A stretch of DNA of 64,000 nucleotides from Limnephilus marmoratus. Taxonomy: Eukaryota > Arthropoda > Insecta > Trichoptera > Limnephilidae. The notes below the pieces were generated by a model. The model made no database searches. It saw only the letters and a program-made list of their open reading frames with translations, and was not told the origin of the DNA. The position numbers and the translations under genes are program-made. The stretch covers positions 25,367,286-25,431,285 of the forward strand of contig OU862913.1 of assembly GCA_917880885.1 (NCBI GenBank). Reading direction: 5' to 3'. Shown here piece by piece: positions 12,077 to 27,200 of this stretch. Position 1 is the first letter of the stretch, and every line of letters begins with the position of its first letter.

Positions 12077-15000
12077 CTAAGAATCATTTTCTGTACCCGA
12101 ATCAATCATAAAATCTACAAAAAAAATCATCGTTTTAACACTTGGGTTCAATTGTTTTAGCACTTGGGGTCGGACGTTTGAACACTTGCGGTTGGTCAAA
12201 ACTTTGGCTTTATGACTCCGAACCGTCTGAAATTTTTGATTTTTACTAAGAATCATGGTCTCTACACGAATCAAGCAAAAAATCGGCCAAAAGATGAATT
12301 AAAAAAAAAACATCGTTTTGCGGGCGCTTTGTAACAACAATTGTTGTCGGTCATAATTTCGCCCTATAGCACCTAACCGACTGATATTTTGGATTCTTAC
12401 TAAGAATCATGGTCTGTTCACGAATCGATCTAAAAATCTACAGAGAAATTTCATTTTTAAAGAAAAATTCGTCTTAACACTTGGGTTTCGTCATTTCAGC
12501 ACTTGGGGTCGGACGTTGAACACTTGGGTTCCGTCAAAATTTTGCTTTATGGCTTCGAACCGTCTGAAAATTTGAATTCTTATTGAGAATCACGGTCTGT
12601 ACACGAATCAATAAAAAAATCTATAGAGAAATTAAAAAAAAATCATCGTTTTAACAGTTGGGTTCGGTCGTTTAAGTACTTAGCGTCGGACGTTTAACAC
12701 TTGGGGACTGTCGTAACTTTGGCCTTATGGCTTCGAATCGTCTGAAATTTTGGATTCTTACTAAGAATCATGGTCTCTACACTAATCAAGCAAAACATCG
12801 GCCAAAAGATGAATTAAAAAAAAAAACATCGTTTTGCGGGCGCTTTGTAACAACAATTGTTGTCGGTCATAATTTCGCCCTATAGCACCTAACCGACTGA
12901 TATTTTGGATTCTTACTAAGAATCATGGTCTGTTCACGAATCGATCTAAAAATCTACAGAGATTTATTTTTTTAAATCATAGTTTTAACACTTGGGTTCG
13001 GTCGTTTAAGGACTTGGGGTCGAACGTTTGAACACTTGGGGTCGGTCATAACTTTGGCCTTGCGAAGTCGAATCATGTGAACTTTTGGATTCTTATAAAG
13101 AATCATGGTCTGTACACGAATCAATCATAAAATCTACAAAGAGAATTATTTTTCCAAAAAATCATCGTTTTAACACATGGGTTCGGTCGTTTTAGCACTT
13201 AGGGTCGGACGTTTGAACACTTGGGGTCGGTCATAACTTCCGCCCTATGGCACCGAACTGACTGAAATTTTGAATTCTTTCTAAGAATCATGGTCTGTAC
13301 ACGAATCAATCCAAAAATCTACAGAGAATTTTTATTTTAAATCATAGTTTTAACATTTGGGTTCGGTCGTTTAAGCACTTGGAGTCGGACATTTGAACAC
13401 TTGGGGTCAGTCATAACTTTGGCCTTGTGGCTTCGAATCATCTGAAGTTTTGGATTTTTTTCTAAGAATCATTTTCTGTACCCGAATCAATCATAAAATC
13501 TACAAATAAATCATCGTTATAACACTTGGGTTCGGTTGTTTAAGCACTTGGGGTCGGATGTTTGAACACCCAAGTGTTAACCCGTCCGAAAATTTTGATT
13601 TTTACTACGAATCATGGTCTCTACACGAATCAAGCAAAAAATCAGCCAAAAGAAGATTTTTTTCAAAAAAACATGGTTTAACGGGCGTTTTTAACAACAA
13701 TTGTTTTCGGTCATAACTTCCGCCCTATGGCACCGAACCGACTGATATTTTGGATTCTTACTAAGAATCATGGTCTGTACACGAATCTACCCAAAAATCT
13801 AGAGAGAAATTTTATTTTAAATCATAGTTTTAACACTTGGGTTCGGTCGTTTAAGGACTTGGGGTCGGACGTTTGAACACTTGGGGTCGGTCATTACTTT
13901 GGCCTTGTGGCTTCGAATCATCTGAAATTTTGGATTTTTTTCTAAGAATCATTTTCTGTACCCGAATCAATCATAAAATCTACAAAAAAAATCATCGTTT
14001 TAACACTTGGGTTCAATTGTTTTAGCACTTGGGGTCGGACGTTTGAACACTTGCGGTTGGTCAAAACTTTGGCTTTATGACTCCGAACCGTCTGAAATTT
14101 TTGATTTTTACTAAGAATCATGGTCTCTACACGAATCAAGCAAAAAATCGGCCAAAAGATGAATTAAAAAAAAAACATCGTTTTGCGGGCGCTTTGTAAC
14201 AACAATTGTTGTCGGTCATAATTTCGCCCTATAGCACCTAACCGACTGATATTTTGGATTCTTACTAAGAATCATGGTCTGTTCACGAATCGATCTAAAA
14301 ATCTACAGAGAAATTTCATTTTTAAAGAAAAATTCGTCTTAACACTTGGGTTTCGTCATTTCAGCACTTGGGGTCGGACGTTGAACACTTGGGTTCCGTC
14401 AAAATTTTGCTTTATGGCTTCGAACCGTCTGAAAATTTGAATTCTTATTGAGAATCACGGTCTGTACACGAATCAATCAAAAAATCTATAGAGAAATTAA
14501 AAAAAAATCATCGTTTTAACACTTGGGTTCGGTCGTTTAAATACTTAGGGTCGGACGTTTAACACTTGGGGACTGTCGTAACTTTGGCCTTATGGCTTCG
14601 AATCGTCTGAAATTTTGGATTCTTAATAAGAATCATGGTCTCTACACGAATCAAGCAAAAAATCGGCCAAAAGATGAATTAAAAAAAAAACATCGTTTTG
14701 CGGGCGCTTTGTAACAACAATTGTTGTCGGTCATAATTTCGCCCTATAGCACCTAACCGACTGATATTTTGGATTCTTACTAAGAATCATGGTCTGTTCA
14801 CGAATCGATCTAAAAATCTACAGAGAAATTTCATTTTTACAGAAAAATTCGTCTTAACACTTGGGTTCGGTCGTTTAAGGACTTGGGGTCGAACGTTTGA
14901 ACACTTGGGGTCGGTCATAACTTTGGCCTTGCGAATTCGAATCATCTGAAATTTTGGATTCTTATAAAGAATCATGGTCTGTACACGAATCAATCATAAA

Positions 15001-17676
15001 ATCTACAAAGAGAATTATTTTTTCCAAAAAATCATCGTTTTAACACATGGGTTCGGTCGTTTTAGCACTTAGGGTCGGACGTTTGAACACTTGGGGTCGG
15101 TCATAACTTCAGCCCTATGGCACCGAACTGACTGAAATTTTGAATTCTTTCTAAGAATCATGGTCTGTACACGAATCAATCCAAAAATCTACAGAGAATT
15201 TTTATTTTAAATCATAGTTTTAACATTTGGGTTCGGTCGTTTAAGCACTTGGAGTCGGACATTTGAACACTTGGGGTCAGTCATAACTTTGGCCTTGTGG
15301 CTTCGAATCATCTGAAGTTTTGGATTTTTTTCTAAGAATCATTTTCTGTACCCGAATCAATCATAAAATCTACAAATAAATCATCGTTATAACACTTGGG
15401 TTCGGTTGTTTAAGCACTTGGGGTCGGATGTTTGAACATTCAAGTGTTAACCCGTCCGAAAATTTTGATTTTTACTACGAATCATGGTCTCTACACGAAT
15501 CAAGCAAAAAATCAGCCAAAAGAAGATTTTTTTCAAAAAAACATGGTTTAACGGGCGTTTTTAACAACAATTGTTTTCGGTCATAACTTCCGCCCTATGG
15601 CACCGAACCGACTGATATTTTGGATTCTTACTAAGAATCATGGTCTGTACACGAATCTACCCAAAAATCTAGAGAGAAATTTTATTTTAAATCATAGTTT
15701 TAACACTTGGGTTCGGTCGTTTAAGGACTTGGGGTCGGACGTTTGAACACTTGGGGTCGGTCATTACTTTGGCCTTGTGGCTTCGAACCATCTGAAATTT
15801 TGGATTTTTTTCTAAGAATCATTTTCTGTACCCGAATCAATCATAAAATCTACAAAAAAAATCATCGTTTTAACACTTGGGTTCAATTGTTTTAGCACTT
15901 GGGGTCGGACGTTTGAACACTTGCGGTTGGTCAAAACTTTGGCTTTATGACTCCGAACCGTCTGAAATTTTTGATTTTTACTAAGAATCATGGTCTCTAC
16001 ACGAATCAAGCAAAAAATCGGCCAAAAGATGAATTAAAAAAAAAACATCGTTTTGCGGGCGCTTTGTAACAACAATTGTTGTCGGTCATAATTTCGCCCT
16101 ATAGCACCTAACCGACTGATATTTTGGATTCTTACTAAGAATCATGGTCTGTTCACGAATCGATCTAAAAATCTACAGAGAAATTTCATTTTTAAAGAAA
16201 AATTCGTCTTAACACTTGGGTTTCGTCATTTCAGCACTTGGGGTCGGACGTTGAACACTTGGGTTCCGTCAAAATTTTGCTTTATGGCTTCGAACCGTCT
16301 GAAAATTTGAATTCTTATTGAGAATCACGGTCTGTACACGAATCAATCAAAAAATCTATAGAGAAATTAAAAAAAAATCATCGTTTTAACACTTGGGTTC
16401 GGTCGTTTAAGTACTTAGCGTCGGACGTTTAACACTTGGGGACTGTCGTAACTTTGGCCTTATGGCTTCGAATCGTCTGAAATTTTGGATTCTTACTAAG
16501 AATCATGGTCTCTACACTAATCAAGCAAAACATCGGCGAAAAGATGAATTAAAAAAAAAAACATCGTTTTGCGGGCGCTTTGTAACAACAATTGTTGTCG
16601 GTCATAATTTCGCCCTATAGCACCTAACCGACTGATATTTTGGATTCTTACTAAGAATCATGGTCTGTTCACGAATCGATCTAAAAATCTACAGAGATTT
16701 ATTTTTTTAAATCATAGTTTTAACACTTGGGTTCGGTCGTTTAAGGACTTGGGGTCGAACGTTTGAACACTTGGGGTCGGTCATAACTTTGGCCTTGCGA
16801 AGTCGAATCATGTGAACTTTTGGATTCTTATAAAGAATCATGGTCTGTACACGAATCAATCATAAAATCTACAAAGAGAATTATTTTTCCAAAAAATCAT
16901 CGTTTTAACACATGGGTTCGGTCGTTTTAGCACTTAGGGTCGGACGTTTGAACACTTGGGGTCGGTCATAACTTCCGCCCTATGGCACCGAACTGACTGA
17001 AATTTTGAATTCTTTCTAAGAATCATGGTCTGTACACGAATCAATCCAAAAATCTACAGAGAATTTTTATTTTAAATCATAGTTTTAACATTTGGGTTCG
17101 GTCGTTTAAGCACTTGGAGTCGGACATTTGAACACTTGGGGTCAGTCATAACTTTGGCCTTGTGGCTTCGAATCATCTGAAGTTTTGGATTTTTTTCTAA
17201 GAATCATTTTCTGTACCCGAATCAATCATAAAATCTACAAATAAATCATCGTTATAACACTTGGGTTCGGTTGTTTAAGCACTTGGGGTCGGATGTTTGA
17301 ACACCCAAGTGTTAACCCGTCCGAAAATTTTGATTTTTACTACGAATCATGGTCTCTACACGAATCAAGCAAAAAATCAGCCAAAAGAAGATTTTTTTCA
17401 AAAAAACATGGTTTAACGGGCGTTTTTAACAACAATTGTTTTCGGTCATAACTTCCGCCCTATGGCACCGAACCGACTGATATTTTGGATTCTTACTAAG
17501 AATCATGGTCTGTACACGAATCTACCCAAAAATCTAGAGAGAAATTTTATTTTAAATCATAGTTTTAACACTTGGGTTCGGTCGTTTAAGGACTTGGGGT
17601 CGGACGTTTGAACACTTGGGGTCGGTCATTACTTTGGCCTTGTGGCTTCGAATCATCTGAAATTTTGGATTTTTTT
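12077..17676 (+). repeat. Three regular 11-monomer HOR copies
   Basis: Copies 12077-13941, 13942-15811 and 15812-17676 are 1865, 1870 and 1865 bp and near-identical by eye, including single-base markers such as ACAAATAAATCATCGTTATAAC. A fourth copy begins at 17677 and changes into an irregular block after about 18.3 kb. Average monomer length is about 170 bp. Confidence 0.88.
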
Positions 17677-18725
17677 CTAAGAATCATTTTCTGTACCCGA
17701 ATCAATCATAAAATCTACAAAAAAAATCATCGTTTTAACACTTGGGTTCAATTGTTTTAGCACTTGGGGTCGGACGTTTGAACACTTGCGGTTGGTCAAA
17801 ACTTTGGCTTTATGACTCCGAACCGTCTGAAATTTTTGATTTTTACTAAGAATCATGGTCTCTACACGAATCAAGCAAAAAATCGGCCAAAAGATGAATT
17901 AAAAAAAAAACATCGTTTTGCGGGCGCTTTGTAACAACAATTGTTGTCGGTCATAATTTCGCCCTATAGCACCTAACCGACTGATATTTTGGATTCTTAC
18001 TAAGAATCATGGTCTGTTCACGAATCGATCTAAAAATCTACAGAGAAATTTCATTTTTAAAGAAAAATTCGTCTTAACACTTGGGTTTCGTCATTTCAGC
18101 ACTTGGGGTCGGACGTTGAACACTTGGGTTCCGTCAAAATTTTGCTTTATGGCTTCGAACCGTCTGAAAATTTGAATTCTTATTGAGAATCACGGTCTGT
18201 ACACGAATCAATCAAAAAATCTATAGAGAAATTAAAAAAAAATCATCGTTTTAACACTTGGGTTCGGTCGTTTAAATACTTAGGGTCGGACGTTTAACAC
18301 TTGGGGACGGTCGTAACTTTGGCCTTATGGCTACGAATCGTCTGAAATTTTGGATTCTTACTAAGAATCATGGTCTGTACACAAATCAATCATAAAATCT
18401 ACAAAGAGAATTATTTTTAAAAAAATCATCGTTTTAACACTTGGGTTCGGTCGTTTAAGGACTTGGGGTCGGACGTTTGAACACTTGGGGTCGGTCATTA
18501 CTTTGGCCTTGTGGCTTCGAACCATCTGAAATTTTGGATTTTTTTCTAAGAATCATTTTCTGTACCCGAATCAATCATAAAATCTACACAAAAATCATCG
18601 TTTTAACACTTGGGTTCGGTTGTTTAAGCACTTGGGGTCGGATGTTTGAACACTTGCGTTTGGTCAAAACTTTGGCTTTATGACTCCGAACCGTCAGAAA
18701 ATTTTGATTTTTACTACGAATCATG

Positions 18726-21190
18726 GTCTCTACACTAATCAAGCAAAACATCGGCCAAAAGATGAATAAAAAAAAACATCGTTTTGCGGGCGCTTTGTAA
18801 CAACAATTGTTGTCGGTCATAATTTCGCCCTATAGCACCTAACCGACTGATATTTTGGATTCTTACTAAGAATCATGGTCTGTTCACGAATCGATCTAAA
18901 AATCTACAGAGAAATATCATTTTTAAATAAAAATTCGTCTTAACACTTGGGTTTCGTCATTTCAGCACTTGGGGTCGGACGTTGAACACTTGGGTTCCGT
19001 CAAAATTTTGCTTTATGGCTTCAAACCGTCTGAAAATTTGGATTCTTATTGAGAATCACGGTCTGTACACGAATCAATCAAAAAATCTATAGAGAAATTA
19101 AAAAAAAAAATCATCGTTTTAACACTTGGGTTCGGTCGTTTAAGTACTTAGGGTCGGACGTTTAACACTTGGGGACGGTCGTAACTTTGGCCTTATGGCT
19201 TCGAATTGTCTGAAATTTTGAATTCTTACTAAGAATCATGGTCTCTACACTAATCAAGCAAAACATCGGCCAAAAGATGAATTTGTAAAAAAACCTCGTT
19301 TTGCGGGCGCTTCGTAACAACAATTGTTGTCGGTCATAATTTCGCCCTATAGCACCTAAACGACTGATATTTTGGATTCTTACTAAAAATCATGGTTTGT
19401 TCACGAATCGATCTAAAAATCTACAGGGATTTATTTTTTTAAATCATAGTTTTAACACTTGGGTTCGGTCGTTTAAGGACTTGGGGTCGGACGTTTGAAC
19501 ACTTGGGGACGGTCGTAACTTTGGCCTTATGGCTTCGAATCGTCTGAATTTTTGGATTCTTACTAAGAATCATGGTCTGTACACAAATCAATCATAAAAT
19601 CTACAAATAGATTTATTTTTAAAAAAATCATCGTTTTAACACTTGGTTTCGGTCGTTTAAGCACTGAGGGTAGGACGTTTGAACACTTGGGGTCGGTCAT
19701 AACTTTGGCCTTGTGGCTTCGAATCATCTGAAATTTTGGATTCTTACTAAGAATCATGGTCTGTACACGAATCAATCATTTAATCTACAAAAAAATCATC
19801 ATTTTAACACTTGGGTTTGGTCGTTTTAGCACTTAGGGTCGGACGTTTGAACTCTTGGGTCGGTCAAAACTTTGGCTTCATGGCTCCGAACCGTCATAAA
19901 ATTTTGATTTTTACTAAGAATCGTGGTCTTTACACGAATCAAGCAAAAAATCAGCCAAAAGAAGAATTAAAAAAAAAAACATGGTTTAACGGGCGCTTTG
20001 TAACAACAATTGTTGTCGGTCATAACTTCCGCCCTATGGCACCGAACCGACTGAAATTTTGGATTCTTTCTAAGAATCATGGTCTGTACACGAATCAATC
20101 CAAAAATCTTCAGAGAATTTTTATTTTAAATCATAGTTTTAACACTTGGGTTCCGTCGTTTAAGCACATGGGGTCGGACGTTTGAACACTTTGGGTCGGT
20201 CATAACTTTGGCCTTGCGGCTTCGAATCATCTGAAATTTTGGATTCTTACTAAGAATCATGGTCTGTACACGAATCAATCAAAAAATCTACAAAGAGAAT
20301 TATTTTACAAAAAAATCATCGTTTTAACACTTGGGTTCGGTCGTTTTAGCACTTAAGGTCGGACGTTTGAACACTTGGGGTCGGTCATAACTTCCGCCCT
20401 ATGGCACCGAACCGCTGATATTGTGGATTCTTACTAAGAATCATGGTCTGTTCACGAATCGATCTAAAAATCTACAGAGATTTATTTTTTTAAATCATAG
20501 TTTTAACACTTGGGTTCGGTCGTTTAAGGACTTGGGGTCGGACGTTTGAACACTTGGGGTCGGTCATAACTTTGGCCTTGCGAATTCGAATCATCTGAAA
20601 TTTTGGATTCTTATAAAGAATCATGGTCTGTACACGAATCAATCATAAAATCTACAAAGAGAATTATTTTACCAAAAAATCATCGTTTTAACACATGGGT
20701 TCGGTCGTTTTAGCACTTAGGGTCGGACGTTTGAACACTTGGGGTCGGTCATAACTTCCGCCCTATGGCACCGAACCGACTGAAATTTTGAATTCTTTCT
20801 AAGAATCATGGTCTGTACACGAATCAATCCAAAAATCTACAGAGAATTTTTATTTTAAATCACAGTTTTAACATTTGGGTTCGGTCGTTTAAGCACTTGG
20901 AGTCGGACATTTGAACACTTGGGGTCAGTCATAACTTTGGCCTTGTGGCTTCGAATCATCTGAAATTTTGGATTTTTTTCTAAGAATCATTTTCTGTACC
21001 CGAATCAATCATAAAATCTACAAAAAAATCATCGTTATAACACTTGGGTTCGGTTGTTTAAGCACTTGGGGTCGGATGTTTGAACACCCAAGTGTTAACC
21101 CGTCCGAAAATTTTGATTTTTACTACGAATCATGGTCTCTACACGAATCAAGCAAAAAATCAGCCAAAAGAAGATTTTTTTCCAAAAAAC
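18726..21190 (+). repeat. Irregular monomer block, copy 1 of 3
   Basis: This stretch departs from the regular HOR and carries its own markers, such as CATTTAATCTAC near 19776, TTGGGTTTGGTCG near 19814 and CACATGGGGTCGG near 20165. It recurs at 31057-33060 (displacement 11,885 bp after a roughly 30-bp deletion near 31640) and its left part again at 35413-37070 (displacement 16,687 bp). An in-phase open frame of 124 codons at 19811-20185 is shared by all three copies. Confidence 0.8.
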
Positions 21191-24100
21191 ATGGTTTAAC
21201 GGGCGTTTTTAACAACAATTGTTGTCGGTCATAACTTCCGCCCTATGGCACCGAACCGACTGATATTTTGGATTCTTACTAAGAATCATGGTCTGTACAT
21301 GAATCTACCCAAAAATCTAGAGAGAAATTTTATTTTAAATCATTGTTTTAACACTTGGGTTCGGTCGTTTAAGGACTTGGGGTCGGACGTTTGAACACTT
21401 GGGGTCGGTCATTACTTTGGCCTTGTGGCTTCGAATCATCTTAAATTTTGGATTTTTTTCTAAGAATCATTTTCTGTACCCGAATCAATCATAAAATCTA
21501 CAAAAAAATCATCGTTTTAACACTTGGGTTCAATTGTTTTAGCACTTGGGGTCGGACGTTTGAACACTTGCGGTTGGTCAAAACTTTGGCTTTATGACTC
21601 CGAACCGTCTGAAATTTTTGATTTTTACTAAGAATCATGGTCTCTACACGAATCAAGCAAAAAATCGGCCAAAAGATGAGTTAAAAAAAAAACATCGTTT
21701 TGCGGGCGCTTTGTAACAACAATTGTTGTCGGTCATAATTTCGCCCTATAGCACCTAACCGACTGATATTTTGGATTCTTACTAAGAATCATGGTCTGTT
21801 CACGAATCGATCTAAAAATCTACAGAGAAATTTCATTTTTAAAGAAAAATTCGTCTTAACACTTGGGTTTCGTCATTTCAGCACTTGGGGTCGGACGTTG
21901 AACACTTGGGTTCCGTCAAAATTTTGCTTTATGGCTTCGAACCGTCTGAAAATTTGAATTCTTATTGAGAATCACGATCTGTACACGAATCAATCAAAAA
22001 ATCTATAGAGAAATTTAAAAAAAAATCATCGTTTTACCACTTGGGTTCGGTCGTTTAAGTACTTAGGGTCGGACGTTTAACACTTGGGGCCTGTCGTAAC
22101 TTTGGCCTTATGGCTTCGAATCGTCTGAAATTTTGTATTCTTACTAAGAATCATGGTCTCTACACTAATCAAGCAAAACATCGGCCAAAAGATGAATTAA
22201 AAAAAAAACATCGTTTTGCGGGCGCTTTGTAACAACAATTGTTGTCGGTCATAATTTCGCCCTATAGCACCTAACCGACTGATATTTTGGATTCTTACTA
22301 AGAATCATGGTCTGTTCACGAATCGATCTAAAAATCTACAGAGATTTATTTTTTTAAACCATAGTTTTAACACTTGGGTTCGGTCGTTTAAGGACTTGGG
22401 GTCGGACGATTGAACACTTGGGGTCGGTCATAACTTTGGCCTTGCGACTTCGAATCATCTGAACTTTTGGATTCTTATAAAGAATCATGGTCTGTACACG
22501 AATCAATCATAAAATCTACAAAGAGAATTATTTTTCCAAAAAATCATCGTTTTAACACATGGGTTCGGTCGTTTTAGCACTTAGGGTCGGACGTTTGAAC
22601 ACTTGGGGTCGGTCATAACTTCCGCCCTATGGCACCGAACTGACTGAAATTTTGAATTCTTTCTAAGAATCATGGTCTGTACACGAATCAATCCAAAAAT
22701 CTACAGAGAATTTTTATTTTAAATCATAGTTTTAACATTTGGGTTCGGTCGTTTAAGCACTTGGAGTCCGACATTTGAACACTTGGGGTCAGTCATAACT
22801 TTGGCCTTGTGGCTTCGAATCATCTGAAGTTTTGGATTTTTTTCTAAGAATCAATTTCTGTACCCGAATCAATCATAAAATCTACACAAAAATCATCGTT
22901 TAAACACTTGGTTTCGGTTGTTTAAGCACTTGGGGTCGGATGTTTGAACACTTGCGTTTGGTCAAAACTTTGGCTTTATGACTCCGAACCGTCAGAAAAT
23001 TTTGATTTTTACTACGAATCATGGTCTCTACACGAATCAAGCAAAAAATCAGCCAAAAGAAGATTTTTTAAAAAAAAACATGGTTTAACGGGCGTTTTTA
23101 ACAACAATTGTTGTCGGTCATAACTTCCGCCCTATGGCACCGAACCGACTGATATTTTGGATTCTTACTAAGAATCATGGTCTGTACACGAATCTACCCA
23201 AAAATCTAGAGAGAAATTTTATTTTAAATCATAGTTTTAACACTTGGGTTCGGTCGTTTAAGGACTTGGGGTCGGACGTTTGAACACTTGGGGTCGGTCA
23301 TTACTTTGGCCTTGTGGCTTCGAATCATCTTAAATTTTGGATTTTTTTCTAAGAATCATTTTCTGTACCCGAATCAATCATAAAATCTACAAAAAAATCA
23401 TCGTTTTAACACTTGGGTTCAATTGTTTTAGCACTTTGGGTCGGACGTTTGAACACTTGCGGTTGGTCAAAACTTTGGCTTTATGACTCCGAACCGTCTG
23501 AAATTTTTGATTTTTACTAAGAATCATGGTCTCTACACGAATCAAGCAAAAAATCGGCCAAAAGATGAATTAAAAAAAAACATCGTTTTGCGGGCGCTTT
23601 GTAACAACAATTGTTGTCGGTCATAATTTCGCCCTATAGCACCTAACCGACTGATATTTTGGATTCTTACTAAGAATCATGGTCTGTTCACGAATCGATC
23701 TAAAAATCTACAGAGATTTATTTTTTTAAATCATAGTTTTATCACTAGGGGTTCGGTCGTTTAAGGACTTGGGGTCGGACGTTTGAACACTTGGGGTCGG
23801 TCATAACTTTGGCCTTGCGAATTCGAATCATCTGAAATTTTGGATTCTTATAAAGAATCATGGTCTGTACACGAATCAATCATAAAATCTACAAAGAGAA
23901 TTATTTTTCCAAAAAATCATCGTTTTAACACATGGGTTCGGTCATTTTAGCACTTAGGGTCGGACGTTTGAACACTTGGGGTCGGTCATAACTTCCGCCC
24001 TATGGCACCGAACTGACTGAAATTTTGAATTCTTTCTAAGAATCATGGTCTGTACACGAATCAATACAAAAATCTACAGAGAATTTTTATTTTTAATCAT

Positions 24101-24203
24101 AGTTTTAACATTTGGGTTCGGTCGTTTAAGCACTTGGGTCGGACATTTGAACACTTGGGGTCAGTCATAACTTTGGCCTTGTGGCTTCGAATCATCTGAA
24201 ATT

Positions 24204-27200
24204 TTGGATTTTTTTCTAAGAATCATTTTCTGTACCCGAATCAATCATAAAATCTACACAAAAATCATCGTTTTAACACTTGGGTTCGGTTGTTTAAGCA
24301 CTTGGGGTCGGATGTTTGAACACCCAAGTGTTAAACCGTCCGAAAATTTTGATTTTTACTACGAATCATGGTCTCTACACGAATCAAGCAAAAAATCAGC
24401 CAAAAGAAGTTTTTTTTCAAAAAAACATGGTTTAACGGGCGTTTTTAACAACAATTGTTTTCGGTCATAACTTCCGCCCTATGGCACCGAACCGACTGAT
24501 ATTTTGGATTCTTACTAAGAATCATGGTCTGTACACGAATCTACCCAAAAATCTAGAGAGAAATTTTATTTTAAATCATAGTTTTAACACTTGGGTTCGG
24601 TCGTTTAAGGACTTGGGGTCGGACGTTTGACCACTTGGGGTCGGTCATTACTTTTGCCTTGTGGCTTCGAATCATCTTAAATTTTGGATTTTTTTCTAAG
24701 AATCATTTTCTGTACCCGAATCAATCATAAAATCTACAAAAAAATCATCGTTTTAACACTTGGGTTCAATTGTTTTAGCACTTGGGGTCGGACGTTTGAA
24801 CACTTGCGGTTGGTCAAAACTTTGGCTTTATGACTCCGAACCGTCTGAAATTTTTGATTTTTACTAAGAATCATGGTCTCTACACGAATCAATCAAAAAA
24901 TCGGCCAAAAGATGAATTAAAAAAAAAACATCGTTTTGCGGGCGCTTTGTAACAACAATTGTTGTCGGTCATAATTTCGCCCTATAGCACCTAACCGACT
25001 GATATTTTGGATTCTTACTAAGAATCATGGTCTGTTCACGAATCGATCTAAAAATCTACAGAGATTTATTTTTTTAAATCATAGTTTTAACACTTGGGTT
25101 CGGTCGTTTAAGGACTTGGGGTCGGACGTTTGAACACTTGGGGTCGGTCATAACTTTGGCCTTGCGAATTCGAATCATCTGAAATTTTGGATTCTTATAA
25201 AGAATCATGGTCTGTACACGAATCAATCATAAAATCTACAAAGAGAATTATTTTTCCAAAAAATCATCGTTTTAACACATGGGTTCGGTCGTTTTAGCAC
25301 TTAGGGTCGGACGTTTGAACACTTGGGGTCGGTCATAACTTCCGCCCTATGGCACCGAACTGACTGAAATTTTGAATTCTTTCTAAGAATCATGGTCTGT
25401 ACACGAATCAATCCAAAAATCTACAGAGAATTTTTATTTTAAATCATAGTTTTAACATTTGGGTTCGGTCGTTTAAGCACTTGGGTCGGACATTTGAACA
25501 CTTGGGGTCAGTCATAACTTTGGCCTTGTGGCTTCGAATCATCTGAAATTTTGGATTTTTTTCTAAGAATCATTTTCTGTACCCGAATCAATCATAAAAT
25601 CTACACAAAAATCATCGTTTTAACACTTGGGTTCGGTTGTTTAAGCACTTGGGGTCGGATGTTTGAACACTTGCGTTTGGTCAAAACTTTGGCTTTATGA
25701 CTCCGAACCGTCAGAAAATTTTGATTTTTACTACGAATCATGGTCTCTACACGAATCAAGCAAAAAATCAGCCAAAAGAAGATTTTTTTCAAAAAAACAT
25801 GGTTTAACGGGCGTTTTTAACAACAATTGTTGTCGGTCATAACTTCCGCCCTATGGCACCGTACCGACTGATATTTTGGATTCTTACAAAGAATCATGGT
25901 CTGTACACGAATCTACCCAAAAATCTAGAGAGAAATTTTATTTTAAATCATTGTTTTAACACTTGGGTTCGGTCGTTTAAGGACTTGGGGTCGGACGTTT
26001 GAACACTTGGGGTCGGTCATTACTTTGGCCTTGTGGCTTCGAATCATCTTAAATTTTGGATTTTTTTCTAAGAATCATTTTCTGTACCCGAATCAATCAT
26101 AAAATCTACAAAAAAATCATCGTTTTAACACTTGGGTTCAATTGTTTAAGCACTTGGGGTCGGATGTTTGAACACCCAAGTGTTAAACCGTCCGAAAATT
26201 TTGATTTTTACTACGAATCATGGTCTCTACACGAATCAAGCAAAAAATCAGCCAAAAGAAGTTTTTTTTCAAAAAAACATGGTTTAACGGGCGTTTTTAA
26301 CAACAATGGTTTTCGGTCATAACTTCCGCCCTATGGCACCGAACCGACTGATATTTTGGATTCTTACTAAGAATCATGGTCTGTACACGAATCTACCCAA
26401 AAATCTAGAGAGAAATTTTATTTTAAATCATAGTTTTAACACTTGGGTTCGGTCGTTTAAGGACTTGGGGTCGGACGTTTGACCACTTGGGGTCGGTCAT
26501 TACTTTTGCCTTGTGGCTTCGAATCATCTTAAATTTTGGATTTTTTTCTAAGAATCATTTTCTGTACCCGAATCAATCATAAAATCTACAAAAAAATCAT
26601 CGTTTTAACACTTGGGTTCAATTGTTTTAGCACTTGGGGTCGGACGTTTGAACACTTGCGGTTGGTCAAAACTTTGGCTTTATGACTCCGAACTGTCTGA
26701 AATTTTTGATTTTTACTAAGAATCATGGTCTCTCCACGAATCAAGCAAAAAATCGGCCAAAAGATGAATTAAAAAAAAATCATCGTTTTGCGGGCGCTTT
26801 GTAACAACAATTGTTGTCGGTCATAATTTCGCCCTATAGCACCTAACCGACTGATATTTTGGATTCTTACTAAGAATCATGGTCTGTTCACGAATCGATC
26901 TAAAAATCTACAGAGATTTATTTTTTTAAATCATAGTTTTAACACTTGGGTTCGGTCGTTTAAGGACTTGGGGTCGGACGTTTGAACACTTGGGGTCGGT
27001 CATAACTTTGGCCTTGCGAATTCGAATCATCTGAAATTTTGGATTCTTATAAAGAATCATGGTCTGTACACGAATCAATCATAAAATCTACAAAGAGAAT
27101 TATTTTTCCAAAAAATCATCGTTTTAACACATGGGTTCGGTCGTTTTAGCACTTAGGGTCGGACGTTTGAACACTTGGGGTCGGTCATTACTTCAGCCCT

